DNA of 64,000 nt from Pseudomonas sp. 8O (GTDB lineage: Bacteria; Pseudomonadota; Gammaproteobacteria; Pseudomonadales; Pseudomonadaceae). Positions 1 through 8,241 of the stretch are shown here, in pieces. The stretch is from the NCBI RefSeq assembly GCF_902506495.1, contig NZ_LR733263.1, positions 1-64,000 on the forward strand, given 5' to 3'. Every line of letters starts with the position of its first letter. Position 1 is the first letter of the stretch. The notes below the pieces were generated by a model. That model ran no database searches. It saw only the letters and a program-made list of their open reading frames with translations, and was not told the origin of the DNA. A program made the position numbers and the translations under genes.

Positions 1-135
1 GTGGAGGGGGGTGGTGAAGGCGCCTGTGGCGAGTGCCGTTGATGTGCGGTGTTCGCTTTTTCTGCCGAGCTGACTGGGGTAGGGTGCCGCCTCGATTCGC
101 CCAGGCAGGCGGTTGTGAGTGCCAAGGAGAGTGTC
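1..135. other. Left edge, no confident gene
   Basis: A short open frame runs from the left edge to a TGA at 40-42 (glycine/glutamate/cysteine-rich residues), and another frame stays open to a TGA at 71-73. Either could be the end of a gene cut by the window edge. DUF2207 genes are often preceded by a lemA-like gene, but too little is present to recognise it. An AAGGAGAG-type ribosome-binding site at about 124-131 belongs to the next gene. Confidence 0.3.
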
Positions 136-2049
136 ATGTCAGGAAGACTGCGAATTCTGCTGTTGCTGTGCTGTTTCTGCGCCTTCAGTGCACAGGCCGA
201 AGAGGCCATCCAGAGCTATGACGTGCACCTGCAGGTCGAGCCCAGTGGCGAGGTGCGGGTGACCGAGCGCATCGCCGTGATTGCCGAAGGGCGACAGATA
301 TCTCGCGGCATCTATCGTGACATCCCTACACGCTACAGCCTGGGCAATGGCCTGCTGCGCAGCACGCCATTGACGCTGCTCTCGGCTACGCGTGACGGTC
401 AACCGGAAACCGTCACGCAACAGGCCCATGAGCACGGCGTTCGCCTGCGTCTGGGCCGCGCCGATGCCTTGCTTCAGCCCGGCCCCTATGTCTACGAACT
501 GACCTACCGCATGGATGCGCAACTGCTGCATCACGCCCGCGTCGATGAGCTCTACTGGAACGTCACCGGCAATGACTGGCTGCTGCCGATTCGTCGGGCC
601 AGCGTCGAGGTGCTGCTGCCTGAAGGGGCGCAGATCGAGGCCGCCCATGCCTACACCGGCTACCAGGGTTCGCGTGAAGGGGCCTATGAGGTGATCGAGC
701 AGCAGGGCAATCGCCTGCGCCTGGTGACCACGCGCGAGCTGGACGCGCGCGAAGGCTTTACCGTCGCCCTGGCCTGGCAGGCGGGGCTGGTCGCCCGACC
801 CGGCTGGTGGGACGAGTTGCTGATACTGCTGGCCGACAACCTGCGTCTTATCCTGCTGGTGTTCGCTTTCAGCGGGCTGTTGTTGTTCTACGCACGCCTC
901 TGGTGGACAGACGGCCGGGGGCCGGCCAGAGGCCTGGTGATCCCCCTGTTCGAGCTGCCTCGGGACGTCAGCCCCTTGATGGCCGGGTACGTATGGCGCC
1001 GTGGCCTGGGCAATGACCGCAAGGGCGTGCGCGCGCTGAGCATCATGTTCACCGACTTGGCCATTCGCGGCTGGCTGAGCCTGCAGCGCAACGCCGACGG
1101 CCTGGTGCTGACGCGTGGTGAGGCGGACGGGGACGCCATACGCGAGGAAGAGCGGCGCATGCTCGATGCCCTGATAGCACAGAAAAGTGGCTCGCTGACC
1201 CTGGGTGGCCGCTATGAACCGCGTCTGACGAAAGCCCTGGAGGTGCTGCTGAAGAGCTTCAAAGGGATCGAGCAAAACAACTTCAGTAACCATACCGGGT
1301 CCTGGTTGCTAGGTGCGTTCTTCGCCCTGATGACGGGGATCGCTCTGCTGGTGACGTCCACGGGCGACTCGGAGGCTGCGAACAACGCCGTTTGGGTGAT
1401 GCTGCTGGGGGTACTGCTGGGGGCCGGGATGTTCTACTGCCTGACCCACGAAATGATCGGTTCGGCACTCTTGCTGATGCTGTTCGTCCTGATCAGCCTG
1501 GGTCTGGCCGCAGGCCTTGTGGGCGGTGCGGCGGTGCTGCAGTGTCTGGCACTGTTCGTCATCGTCGCCGTGGCACGCAAGCTCATGCGCTCGCCCTCCA
1601 TAGCCGGACGACGCCTGCTCGATGAGCTGGAGGGCTACCGTAATTACCTGAGCCTGGCCGAGAGGGACGTGCTGGACAAGGCAGGCCAGGCCCCCGTGAT
1701 GAGCATTGCGTTGTACGAACGGCATCTGCCCTACGCCATGGCTCTGGGGGTCGAGCAGCAGTGGACTCAGCGGTTCACCGCCGAGCTGCGCAGGGGCACG
1801 CTGGCGCCTGTGGAGGTGGACTACCAGCCACAGGGTTTCACTCAGATGATGACCTCGGGTGAGGCCATGACGCTTGCCTGGAGTCTCGACCGGATGCTGA
1901 TGACGGCTTCCGTGCCGCCAGAGGCGCCGAGATCCGTCGACAGCTTTTCCGGTTCCAGCAACAGTGGCAGCGGCTCCGGCTCGTCCGCCTCCCATGGTGG
2001 AGGCTCCTCCGGCGGAGGAGCTGGTGGCGGCGGAGGCGGCGGCTGGTAA
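136..2049 (+). CDS. DUF2207 family membrane protein
   Basis: Predicted 637-residue membrane protein of the DUF2207 family, function unknown. The ATG at 136 was chosen over an upstream in-frame start because a strong AAGGAGAG site precedes it and translation then opens with a signal peptide (about residues 1-21, ending FSAQA). An extracytoplasmic beta-rich domain follows. A transmembrane segment lies near residues 235-256, and a cluster of hydrophobic segments falls in the second half. The last 35 or so residues are almost only Gly and Ser, ending in GGGW, which is typical of this family. The stop lies one base from the convergent pyrC stop, so no terminator fits between them. Family assignment is firm; the biochemical role is unknown. 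Confidence 0.88.
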   Translation: MSGRLRILLLLCCFCAFSAQAEEAIQSYDVHLQVEPSGEVRVTERIAVIAEGRQISRGIYRDIPTRYSLGNGLLRSTPLTLLSATRDGQPETVTQQAHEHGVRLRLGRADALLQPGPYVYELTYRMDAQLLHHARVDELYWNVTGNDWLLPIRRASVEVLLPEGAQIEAAHAYTGYQGSREGAYEVIEQQGNRLRLVTTRELDAREGFTVALAWQAGLVARPGWWDELLILLADNLRLILLVFAFSGLLLFYARLWWTDGRGPARGLVIPLFELPRDVSPLMAGYVWRRGLGNDRKGVRALSIMFTDLAIRGWLSLQRNADGLVLTRGEADGDAIREEERRMLDALIAQKSGSLTLGGRYEPRLTKALEVLLKSFKGIEQNNFSNHTGSWLLGAFFALMTGIALLVTSTGDSEAANNAVWVMLLGVLLGAGMFYCLTHEMIGSALLLMLFVLISLGLAAGLVGGAAVLQCLALFVIVAVARKLMRSPSIAGRRLLDELEGYRNYLSLAERDVLDKAGQAPVMSIALYERHLPYAMALGVEQQWTQRFTAELRRGTLAPVEVDYQPQGFTQMMTSGEAMTLAWSLDRMLMTASVPPEAPRSVDSFSGSSNSGSGSGSSASHGGGSSGGGAGGGGGGGW

Positions 2050-2050
2050 C

Positions 2051-3382
2051 TCAGACGCGTCGGTAGCGCAGCGGCAGCCCCTGGCAATCGTCCTGCACTT
2101 GGCCGGCGTGCCAGGCCAGTTGCCCTGAGACGAAGGTGCTGCGCACAGCATGACGGAAGGCGCGGCCCTGGAACGGTGTCCAGCCGCAATGAGCGAGGAT
2201 CGGGTCGGCCGCCACTGGGCGTGGTTCGGCCAGGCGTTCGACCAGGGTCAGGTCGGCCCAGTAGCCTTCGCGCAGGTAGCCGCGCTGCTCGATGGCGAAG
2301 CGCTCGGCCACGGCGTGGCTGGTTTTCTCCACCAGCATAGGCAGTGGCAGCAGGCTGTCGGCCACCAGTTCCAGCAGTGACGGCAAGGCGTGCTGCACCA
2401 GCGGTAGACCGGATGGCGCCTGCAGGTAGGGGCGCTGCTTTTCGTCCCAGGTGTGCGGCGCGTGGTCGGTGCCGATGATGTCCAGGCGACCACAGAGCAG
2501 GGCCTGGCGCAGGGCGTCGCGGTCCGCCTGGGTCTTGATCGCCGGGTTGCATTTGATCAGGTGGCCGAGCGCGGCGTAGTCGCTGTCATCGAAGTACAGG
2601 TGATGGGCGCAGACCTCGGCGGTGATCTGCTTGCCGGCCAGCGGGCCTGGCTGGAACAGGCCCAGTTCGCGTGCGGTGGTGATGTGCAGCACATGCAGGC
2701 GCGTGCCGTAGCGGCGCGCCAGGCTCACCGCCAGGCTGGAGGATTGGTAGCAGGCCTCGGCATCACGGATCGCCGGGTGCTCGCTGGCGTGGATGGCGTC
2801 ACCGAAGCGCGCCTGCCACTGCGCCTCGCGTTCGCGGATGCGCGGGGTGTGCTCGCAATGCGTCAGCAGCACGGTCGGGCAGTCGCGGAATAGCCGTTCC
2901 AGCACCGGCAGGTCGTCGACCAGCATGTTGCCGGTGCTGGCGCCCATGAACACCTTCACCGCCGCCACCCGGTTGGGGTCGAGCGCAGCGACGGTGTCGA
3001 GGTTGTCGTGACTGACGCCGAAGTGAAAGCCGTAGTTGACCCGCGAGCAACCGGCGGCGCGTTGCTCCTTGGCCGTCAGTGCCTCCAGGGTCAGGGTTGG
3101 CGGGTTGGTGTTGGGCATGTCCATGACGCTGGTGATGCCGCCAGCCACCGCCGCCCGCGACTCGCTGGCGAAGCTGCCCTTATGCGGCGCACCGGGGTCG
3201 CGAAAGTGCACCTGGTCATCGATCATGCCTGGCAGCAGATACTGCCCGGCGGCGTCGAGCAGGCCCTCGCCGGGCAGGTGGGCGAGGCTGCCAGAGATGG
3301 CGTCGATACGCCCGTGGCGAATGCGCAGGTCAGCCTCGAACACGCGGCCCTCGTTGACCAGGCGGGCATTAAGGATCAGCAC
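2051..3382 (-). CDS. pyrC: Dihydroorotase paralog (PyrC/PyrQ type) of the zinc-starvation operon
   Basis: Amidohydrolase-fold dihydroorotase, 443 residues, which would cyclise carbamoyl aspartate to dihydroorotate in pyrimidine synthesis. The family shows in the N-terminal metal motif around residues 55-64 (IDDQVHFRDPG), the Lys143 region (AVKVFMG), LTHCEH near 173-178, HVLH near 230-233 and GTDHAP with Asp306. The usual HxH pair reads QxH here (Gln57, His59), so one metal ligand differs. Start is GTG at 3382, two bases after the gamma-carbonic anhydrase stop, so it is the last gene of the leftward operon from folE2. P. aeruginosa has an equivalent extra dihydroorotase (PyrQ) induced by zinc starvation; the same role is inferred here. 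It might instead act on a related cyclic amide such as a hydantoin. Confidence 0.85.
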   Translation of the reverse strand: MLILNARLVNEGRVFEADLRIRHGRIDAISGSLAHLPGEGLLDAAGQYLLPGMIDDQVHFRDPGAPHKGSFASESRAAVAGGITSVMDMPNTNPPTLTLEALTAKEQRAAGCSRVNYGFHFGVSHDNLDTVAALDPNRVAAVKVFMGASTGNMLVDDLPVLERLFRDCPTVLLTHCEHTPRIREREAQWQARFGDAIHASEHPAIRDAEACYQSSSLAVSLARRYGTRLHVLHITTARELGLFQPGPLAGKQITAEVCAHHLYFDDSDYAALGHLIKCNPAIKTQADRDALRQALLCGRLDIIGTDHAPHTWDEKQRPYLQAPSGLPLVQHALPSLLELVADSLLPLPMLVEKTSHAVAERFAIEQRGYLREGYWADLTLVERLAEPRPVAADPILAHCGWTPFQGRAFRHAVRSTFVSGQLAWHAGQVQDDCQGLPLRYRRV

Positions 3383-3384
3383 GG

Positions 3385-3945
3385 TCAGAACTCGTTCTGC
3401 AGGGCTTTGTAACCCCGCACCAGGTCGATGTTGGTGCGCGCGACGTCCTCGGAGAACTCGCTGGCCGAGACGCTGACGCGCGGCAGGCTGGCCAGGTCTG
3501 TCTTCGGACCGATGCGCTGGGTGGAGGTGACATGGAAGCCCGCCGGCAGGTCGCAGCCGTCGACCACGGCGTTGTGCCGCACCACGCAGCCATCGCCTAC
3601 GGCGCAGTTGAACAGCACGCTGTTGAAGCCGATGAACACGCGGTTACCGACGCTGCACGGGCCGTGGATGATCGAGCGGTGGGCGATCGAACTGTGCTCG
3701 CCGATGGTCACTGCCGCGCCGGACTTGGAGTGGATCACCACGCCGTCCTGGATGTTGGAATTGGCGCCGATGACGATGGGCTGCATGTCACCGGTCGCAT
3801 CCACCTCGTCGGCGCGGATCACCGCGTAGGGGCCGACGAATACGTTGTCGTGGATGATCACCTTGCCGCAGATGATGGCAGTCTTGTCGACGTAGGCGGA
3901 CTCGGCGATGACCGGCAGGTGACCGGACGGATTCTTGCGGATCAT
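3385..3945 (-). CDS. Gamma-class carbonic anhydrase-like hexapeptide-repeat protein
   Basis: A 186-residue left-handed beta-helix protein related to Cam-type gamma carbonic anhydrases. Repeated hexapeptides run through residues 10-150. The three histidines that bind metal in this family are visible as His72, His89 and His94, with the family's H-x4-H spacing. Its ATG overlaps the yidD stop as ATGA, and pyrC follows within 2 bases, so the operon is tightly coupled. Gamma carbonic anhydrases can work with iron or cobalt. Known Zur-controlled clusters in pseudomonads contain such a gene, and it is thought to stand in for zinc-dependent beta enzymes. A beta-class enzyme lies at the other end of this window (62981-63709), which fits that backup role. 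Activity on CO2 is inferred. Confidence 0.85.
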   Translation of the reverse strand: MIRKNPSGHLPVIAESAYVDKTAIICGKVIIHDNVFVGPYAVIRADEVDATGDMQPIVIGANSNIQDGVVIHSKSGAAVTIGEHSSIAHRSIIHGPCSVGNRVFIGFNSVLFNCAVGDGCVVRHNAVVDGCDLPAGFHVTSTQRIGPKTDLASLPRVSVSASEFSEDVARTNIDLVRGYKALQNEF

Positions 3946-4175
3946 GGTCGCTCCTTGGGCGAGGGGTCGGGTACCGGGTCATAGCCGCCCGGATGCCAGG
4001 GATGACAGCGCAACAGCCGGCGCAGACTGAGCCACAGGCCGCGCAGCAGGCCATGCTTTTCCAGTGCCTCGACGGCGTAGTGCGAGCAACTGGGGTGAAA
4101 GCGGCAGCGCGGCCCGAGCAGCGGGCTGATCAGGTACTGGTAGAAACGCACCAGGGCGATGGCCAGGCGCTTCAT
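3942..4175 (-). CDS. yidD: YidD family membrane protein insertion factor
   Basis: A 77-residue YidD protein (also called the alpha-hemolysin-like Hlp family), thought to help YidC insert inner-membrane proteins. The family core is intact: an amphipathic N-terminal helix, then FHPSCSHYA with Cys24 and Cys30, and [13 protein letters not shown] with Cys57. The start is at 4175 and overlaps the hisI stop as ATGA; the stop overlaps the next ATG in the same way, so it is translated as part of the folE2-hisI-yidD-carbonic anhydrase-pyrC operon. YidD normally sits between rnpA and yidC. Its presence inside a zinc-responsive operon is unusual, and the reason is unknown. Confidence 0.85.
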   Translation of the reverse strand: MKRLAIALVRFYQYLISPLLGPRCRFHPSCSHYAVEALEKHGLLRGLWLSLRRLLRCHPWHPGGYDPVPDPSPKERP

Positions 4176-4591
4176 GCCGGTCGGCTCACGGCCACGCGCA
4201 GCTGGTCGCCGTCCAGGTCGTTGTAGAAACAGTTGGACCGGCCGGTGTGACAGGCCGGGCCGAGCTGCTCGACCTTGATCAGCAGGGCGTCGCCGTCGCA
4301 ATCGAGGTGCGCGCTGAGCAGGCGCTGGCGATGGCCGCTGGTTTCGCCCTTGCGCCACAATTGCTGGCGCGAACGAGACCAGTAGCAGACCTGGCCGCTG
4401 TGCAGGGTTTCCTGCAGCGCGGTGCAATTCATCCAGGCCAGCATCAGCACCTCGCCGCTGTCGTGGCGCTGGGTGATCACCGGGATCAGCCCGGTGTCGT
4501 TCCAGGCGATGGCATCCAGGGCCTCGCTCAGCGCCACGGCGTGGCCGGCTTCGGCGGATTCCAGCTGCAACCAGAGGGCGTCGGCAGTCAT
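4172..4591 (-). CDS. hisI: Phosphoribosyl-AMP cyclohydrolase HisI (zinc-operon copy)
   Basis: A 139-residue HisI-type phosphoribosyl-AMP cyclohydrolase, third step of histidine synthesis. Family motifs are clear: VLMLAWMN at 48-55, the [16 protein letters not shown] stretch near 72-87, the metal-binding DCDGD around residues 97-101, and [10 protein letters not shown] at 114-123. The zinc-type cysteines Cys98, Cys114 and Cys121 are all kept, so this copy is not obviously zinc-free. It has no hisE domain and no his genes around it. It follows folE2 by 3 bases and overlaps yidD. HisI paralogs are known companions of COG0523 and folE2 in zinc-responsive clusters, and a backup role under zinc shortage is inferred. 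Confidence 0.9.
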   Translation of the reverse strand: MTADALWLQLESAEAGHAVALSEALDAIAWNDTGLIPVITQRHDSGEVLMLAWMNCTALQETLHSGQVCYWSRSRQQLWRKGETSGHRQRLLSAHLDCDGDALLIKVEQLGPACHTGRSNCFYNDLDGDQLRVAVSRPA

Positions 4592-4594
4592 GGC

Positions 4595-5485
4595 TCAACT
4601 CCAGTTCCAGCGGCTTTGCGCCACCGCGTCGTGGGCGTGCAGGCTTTCGGCGTGGACGACCTTAAGGTGGAAGGCGCTGGCCTGTGGCAATTGGCGCAGG
4701 GCGCGATGCAGACGGCGTGCGGCGTCTTCGCAGAACATCAGGTTCTGCCCGTTGGCGAGGGCGAAGGCCTGTTCGTCGGCGCGCTTCACCGCGGTCTGTA
4801 CCGGCGTGCCGAGGGCCTGCTCGGCATTGTCGATCAACTCCAGTACGGGCAGGTCGATGCAGCCTGGCGCCAGGCGCAGTTGCAGGGTCGCCGTGCTGCG
4901 CTGGCTGTGCGGCGTGGCGATGATGCCCTGGGTCGAGCCGAGCCAGTCGAGCGCGCTGGAGTAATCCACCTGCTGATCGGGAAAGTCCCAGGCGAAGCGT
5001 TGCTGGATCAGCTGCCGTGCCAGCGCTGCCGAGCAAGGGCAGGTGGAGGAGTAACCGACCTCGACCTGTAATTCGATGTTCACGCCGCGACCGTCCTGAC
5101 GAGCACGTACCTCGAAGGGGTAGCCCTTCCAACCGTTCAATGGGCTGACCAGCGCCGGACGCTTGAGCGGCACCTCGCCGCGCAGGGTCAGGGTGGCGCT
5201 GTCGGACAGCGCCTGGTGGCTGCTCAGGCAGTCGTCCAGCACCTGTAGCACCGCCGGTACGTTCAATGGCTGATGCACCAGACGCTGCGCCGCCAGGTAC
5301 AGGCGCGACATGTGGATGCCGCGTGCGCCGGCATCGTCGAGGCTGACGCCGATATCGACGCTGGCCGTCACGGCGGCGTCCGCCAGACGAATGGGCAGGG
5401 CGATGCCGGCCATGCCGACCCAGTCCAGCGGCAGGTCGTGGTGGGTGGCTTGGGCGGCAATATCCGGCAGGGGCTGTTCGTTCAT
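4595..5485 (-). CDS. folE2: GTP cyclohydrolase IB (FolE2)
   Basis: A 296-residue GTP cyclohydrolase of the FolE2 (GCYH-IB, COG1469) family. It converts GTP to dihydroneopterin triphosphate for folate synthesis and can use metals other than zinc, unlike FolE. Family hallmarks are [13 protein letters not shown] (about 115-127) and the catalytic [10 protein letters not shown] at 147-156 with Cys149 and Cys151. It is the first gene of the leftward operon. Its ATG at 5485 is 33 bases from the Zur-like palindrome at 5518-5530, which it shares with dksA2. Zur control of folE2 is established in several bacteria; here it is inferred from operator and context. Confidence 0.93.
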   Translation of the reverse strand: MNEQPLPDIAAQATHHDLPLDWVGMAGIALPIRLADAAVTASVDIGVSLDDAGARGIHMSRLYLAAQRLVHQPLNVPAVLQVLDDCLSSHQALSDSATLTLRGEVPLKRPALVSPLNGWKGYPFEVRARQDGRGVNIELQVEVGYSSTCPCSAALARQLIQQRFAWDFPDQQVDYSSALDWLGSTQGIIATPHSQRSTATLQLRLAPGCIDLPVLELIDNAEQALGTPVQTAVKRADEQAFALANGQNLMFCEDAARRLHRALRQLPQASAFHLKVVHAESLHAHDAVAQSRWNWS

Positions 5486-5510
5486 CGCAAATCCGTGGGT
5501 AGCTGTCAGA

Positions 5511-5537
5511 AATTAATGTTATGTTATAACAATTAAA
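5511..5537. promoter_or_regulatory. Zur-box-like operator, divergent folE2 / dksA2 promoter region
   Basis: The 71-bp gap between folE2 and dksA2 holds GTTATGTTATAAC at 5518-5530, one change from the gammaproteobacterial Zur core GTTATAnTATAAC. The flanks extend the imperfect dyad (AAT on one side, ATT on the other). The segment is much more AT-rich than its surroundings. One site centred at 5524 could repress both directions. A related site lies between zur and znuA (46949-46961). Assignment to Zur rests on motif and gene content. Confidence 0.75.
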
Positions 5538-5556
5538 ACAAGCCAGCCGATTTGCC

Positions 5557-5979
5557 ATGACCCTGACCGCGACTACCGAAGCCGAGCTGCTGGCCCAGCC
5601 AGCCGCTGACTACATGAACGACGCCCAGCAGCAGTTCTTCCGCGAGTTGCTGCTGACTCAGCGAGCCGAGTTGCAGGCGCGCATCGACGAGGAATTCACC
5701 GAGCTGCGTCAGCCCGATACCAGCAGCGACGTCGCCGATATCGGTGCCGCCGAGGAGCAGCGCCAGTGGCAGCTGCGCCTGCTGGAGCGGGAAAAGAAGC
5801 TGCTGGACAAGATCGACCAGGCGCTCGAACGCCTGGCGCGTGGCGAATACGGCTGGTGCGCCGAGACCGGCGAACCCATTGGCCTCAAGCGCCTGCTGCT
5901 GCGCCCCACCGCGACCCTGTGCATCGAAGCCAAGGAGCGGCAGGAGCAGCGCGAAAAACATCAGCGTGACCGTGACTGA
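5557..5979 (+). CDS. dksA2: DksA2, zinc-independent DksA paralog
   Basis: A 140-residue DksA/TraR-family protein that acts in the RNA polymerase secondary channel with ppGpp. The coiled-coil hairpin carries the [10 protein letters not shown] tip (about residues 49-58), close to the DxxDxA pattern needed for activity. Ordinary DksA has a four-Cys zinc finger. Here the two CxxC pairs read CAET and CIEA, leaving two cysteines, as in P. aeruginosa DksA2, which works without zinc. It starts 27 bases from the Zur-like site and is followed by zigA after 14 bases. The likely role is to replace DksA when zinc is scarce. Confidence 0.92.
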   Translation: MTLTATTEAELLAQPAADYMNDAQQQFFRELLLTQRAELQARIDEEFTELRQPDTSSDVADIGAAEEQRQWQLRLLEREKKLLDKIDQALERLARGEYGWCAETGEPIGLKRLLLRPTATLCIEAKERQEQREKHQRDRD

Positions 5980-5993
5980 ACGAGGAATACCCC

Positions 5994-7199
5994 ATGAATC
6001 AGCGTCTACCCGTTACCGTGCTGTCCGGCTTTCTTGGCGCCGGCAAGAGCACCCTGCTCAACCATGTGCTGAAGAATCGTGAAGGCCGCAAGGTCGCGGT
6101 TATCGTCAACGACATGAGCGAGATCAACATCGACGGTGCCACCGTCCAGCAAGACGTCAGCCTCAACCGTGCCGAAGAGAAGCTGGTGGAGATGAGCAAC
6201 GGCTGCATCTGCTGCACCTTGCGCGAGGACCTGCTCGAAGAAGTCAGCCGCCTGGCCAGCGAAGGCCGCTTCGACTACCTGCTGATCGAATCCACCGGTA
6301 TCAGCGAGCCGCTGCCGGTGGCCGAAACCTTCACCTTCCGCGACGAGCAGGGCCGCAGCCTGTCCGACCTGGCGCGACTGGACACCATGGTCACGGTGGT
6401 CGACGGGGTGAACTTCCTGCGCGATTTCCATGAGGCCGACAGTTTGGCCAGCCGTGGCGAGACACTGGGCGAGGAGGACGAACGCTCGATCACCGACCTG
6501 CTGATCGAGCAGGTGGAGTTCGCCGACGTCATCCTCATCAGCAAGATCGACCTGATCAGCCAGGCCGAGCGCGAAGAACTGATGGCCATACTGCGTGGCC
6601 TCAACACCCACGCCGACATCCAGGCCATGAGCATGGGTCAGATCGCCCTGGACAAGATCCTCGACACCGGCCGCTTCGACTTCGACCGCGCTTCGCAGGC
6701 CCCGGGTTGGCTCAAGGAACTGCGTGGCGAGCACGTGCCGGAAACCGAGGAATACGGCATCGCCTCCAGCGCTTACCGTGCGCGCCGGCCGTTCCATCCG
6801 CAGCGCTTCTTCGATTTCCTCTCGCAGGAATGGCGCAATGGCCGCCTGCTGCGCTCCAAGGGCTTCTTCTGGCTCGCCAGCAAATACCAGGAAGCCGGCA
6901 GCTGGTCGCAGGCCGGCGGGCTGATGCGCCATGGCCTGGCCGGGCGCTGGTGGCGCTTCGTGGCCAAGCAGCACTGGCCGCAGGACGAGGAAGGCCTGCA
7001 GACGATCATGAAACACTGGAGCGCCGAGGTCGGCGACTGCCGCCAGGAGCTGGTGTTCATCGGCCAGAACATCGACTTTCCGCGGTTGGTGCGTGAGCTG
7101 GACGACTGCCTGCTCACCGACGAGGAAATGGCCGGCGGCCCGGAAGCCTGGCGCCTGCTCGTCGACCCCTTCGGTGCCTGGCAGCAGGAGGCCGCCTGA
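5994..7199 (+). CDS. zigA: COG0523 GTPase, zinc metallochaperone ZigA type
   Basis: A 401-residue G3E-family GTPase of the COG0523 group, proposed to deliver zinc to client enzymes. Walker A is GFLGAGKS at 12-19. The metal motif CICC lies at residues 71-74 ([11 protein letters not shown]). A nucleotide-specificity motif (SKID) and a C-terminal CobW_C domain follow. It lies in the rightward dksA2-zigA-DUF1826 operon, and its stop overlaps the DUF1826 ATG (TGATG). Genes of this subgroup next to folE2, hisI and dksA2 are established members of Zur regulons. The client is unknown; candidates are the enzymes encoded in this operon pair. Confidence 0.9.
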   Translation: MNQRLPVTVLSGFLGAGKSTLLNHVLKNREGRKVAVIVNDMSEINIDGATVQQDVSLNRAEEKLVEMSNGCICCTLREDLLEEVSRLASEGRFDYLLIESTGISEPLPVAETFTFRDEQGRSLSDLARLDTMVTVVDGVNFLRDFHEADSLASRGETLGEEDERSITDLLIEQVEFADVILISKIDLISQAEREELMAILRGLNTHADIQAMSMGQIALDKILDTGRFDFDRASQAPGWLKELRGEHVPETEEYGIASSAYRARRPFHPQRFFDFLSQEWRNGRLLRSKGFFWLASKYQEAGSWSQAGGLMRHGLAGRWWRFVAKQHWPQDEEGLQTIMKHWSAEVGDCRQELVFIGQNIDFPRLVRELDDCLLTDEEMAGGPEAWRLLVDPFGAWQQEAA

Positions 7200-7843
7200 T
7201 GTTCGCCCTGCAGTTGCCGAAAGTGTCCCGGCAGGTGCTGGGCGAAGATATTCAGGTGCTCGGCGAGGTGCTGCACGACGGCGTTAACCTGGCCGTCTGG
7301 CAGCGTCGCCTGCCGGTGCAGATCGCCGACTTCGCTGAGGCGCTGCTGGCGCAAGGTGAGCCGCTGGCGCAATCCATGACGCTGGAGCTGTCGCGCGCGG
7401 ACAGCGAGCCGAACCTCGACGGTCTGGTGGCGCAGTATGCTGATCTGCCGGGTCAGGCGGCCTTTCTCGCCGATGTGGCCTGGCTGGTGCGCGCCTATGC
7501 CTGCCTGCTCGATGCTGAGCGCATCGGCCTGCGCCTGCGCGCGCTGGACAAGGCCATGTGCCCGCGTTTTCACGTTGACCATGTACCGGTACGGCTGATT
7601 ACCAGCTATGCCGGTGTCGGCAGCGACTGGCTGGAAGAGGGCGCCATGTCGCGCAGCAAGCTCGGTCAGCCGGGCGCCGAGCCGCAGGACGAGGCGCTGA
7701 TCCGGCGTCTCGACACCGGCCATGTAGCGCTGGCCAAGGGCGAGAAATGGCACGGTAACGAGGGGCGCGGATTGATCCACCGCTCGCCGCAGCCGCCTGC
7801 CGGGCAGCGACGCTTGCTGTTGACCCTGGATTGGTTGGCCTGA
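7199..7843 (+). CDS. DUF1826 family protein, zinc-operon partner
   Basis: A 214-residue DUF1826 protein of unknown function. The ATG overlaps the zigA stop, so it is coupled to the metallochaperone, and such genes often follow COG0523 in pseudomonads. No signal peptide or membrane helix is seen. The conserved half has CPRFHVDHVPVRLITSY near residues 120-136 and GEKWHGN with a later HRSPQPP. The His/Asp followed by Arg pattern recalls metal-dependent oxygenase folds, but that is only a resemblance. The context suggests a role in zinc limitation. Confidence 0.8.
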   Translation: MFALQLPKVSRQVLGEDIQVLGEVLHDGVNLAVWQRRLPVQIADFAEALLAQGEPLAQSMTLELSRADSEPNLDGLVAQYADLPGQAAFLADVAWLVRAYACLLDAERIGLRLRALDKAMCPRFHVDHVPVRLITSYAGVGSDWLEEGAMSRSKLGQPGAEPQDEALIRRLDTGHVALAKGEKWHGNEGRGLIHRSPQPPAGQRRLLLTLDWLA

Positions 7844-7855
7844 GCGTGCTCTTTC

Positions 7856-7920
7856 CGTAGGGTGCGCTGCGCGCACCGCGAATACCTCGGTGTTTGGCGG
7901 TGCGCATGGCGCACCCTACG
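7856..7920. repeat. REP-like element, family A (GTAGGGTGCGC)
   Basis: Inverted ends CGTAGGGTGCGC (7856-7867) and GCGCACCCTACG (7909-7920) enclose a second small dyad. Related ends occur at 20338-20362, 21063-21111, 40994-41094 and 61531-61552. They form one dispersed palindromic family. Confidence 0.75.
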
Positions 7921-7993
7921 CGCAGCTGAGCCAGCGGTAATCGCCGGGAACAATCTTTGACGTGGCCTGCGACACCCTACTGGTGGCGAGCCA

Positions 7994-8140
7994 TAAAAAA
8001 ATAGGCCGGAGCAACTGCCCCGGCCTTAAGCACCAAGAGATCATGTCGACGCGTGACTCGACATGAGGGTTACGTGAGGTACCCGAGGTCATTAGGCGCT
8101 TTATTGGTGACGCTTTGATGTCAGGATCGTTGCGTTTCCT
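7994..8140 (-). ncRNA. Possible leftward small RNA or 3' untranslated region with terminator
   Basis: Read on the minus strand, a perfect 8-bp stem (CATGTCGA / TCGACATG, 8042-8065) is followed by a GC-rich hairpin (AGGCCGG / CCGGCCT, 8003-8026) and a run of seven T. This is a textbook rho-independent end. It could end the mRNA of the secreted-protein gene at 8242-8592, about 240 bases downstream, or end an independent small RNA. I could not find a convincing promoter inside the gap. The terminator is sound; the RNA is a guess. Confidence 0.35.
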
Positions 8141-8141
8141 C

Positions 8142-8190
8142 GTAGGGCGGGTGCAACCCGCCATTCGCAGCCTGGCGGGTTGCACCCGCC
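8142..8190. repeat. REP-like inverted pair (GGCGGGTGCAACCCGCC)
   Basis: Two palindromic units, GGCGGGTGCAACCCGCC at 8146-8162 and GGCGGGTTGCACCCGCC at 8174-8190, face each other. A degenerate relative lies at 34466-34498. This is a separate repeat family from the other three common ones in the window. Confidence 0.7.
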
Positions 8191-8241
8191 TGCGCTATTC
8201 AGACCCACGTGGCTCGGCGTTGCGCAGGTGATTGCAGGTAC

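Larger units (their letters stand above)
7844..8241. other. Intergenic region with repeats and a possible leftward RNA end
   Basis: This 398-bp gap has no convincing gene. It holds a palindromic repeat of the GTAGGGTGCGC family (7856-7920), a leftward terminator with a hairpin behind it (7994-8065), and an inverted pair of GGCGGGTGCAACCCGCC units (8142-8190). The rest shows nothing I can name. Confidence 0.6.
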
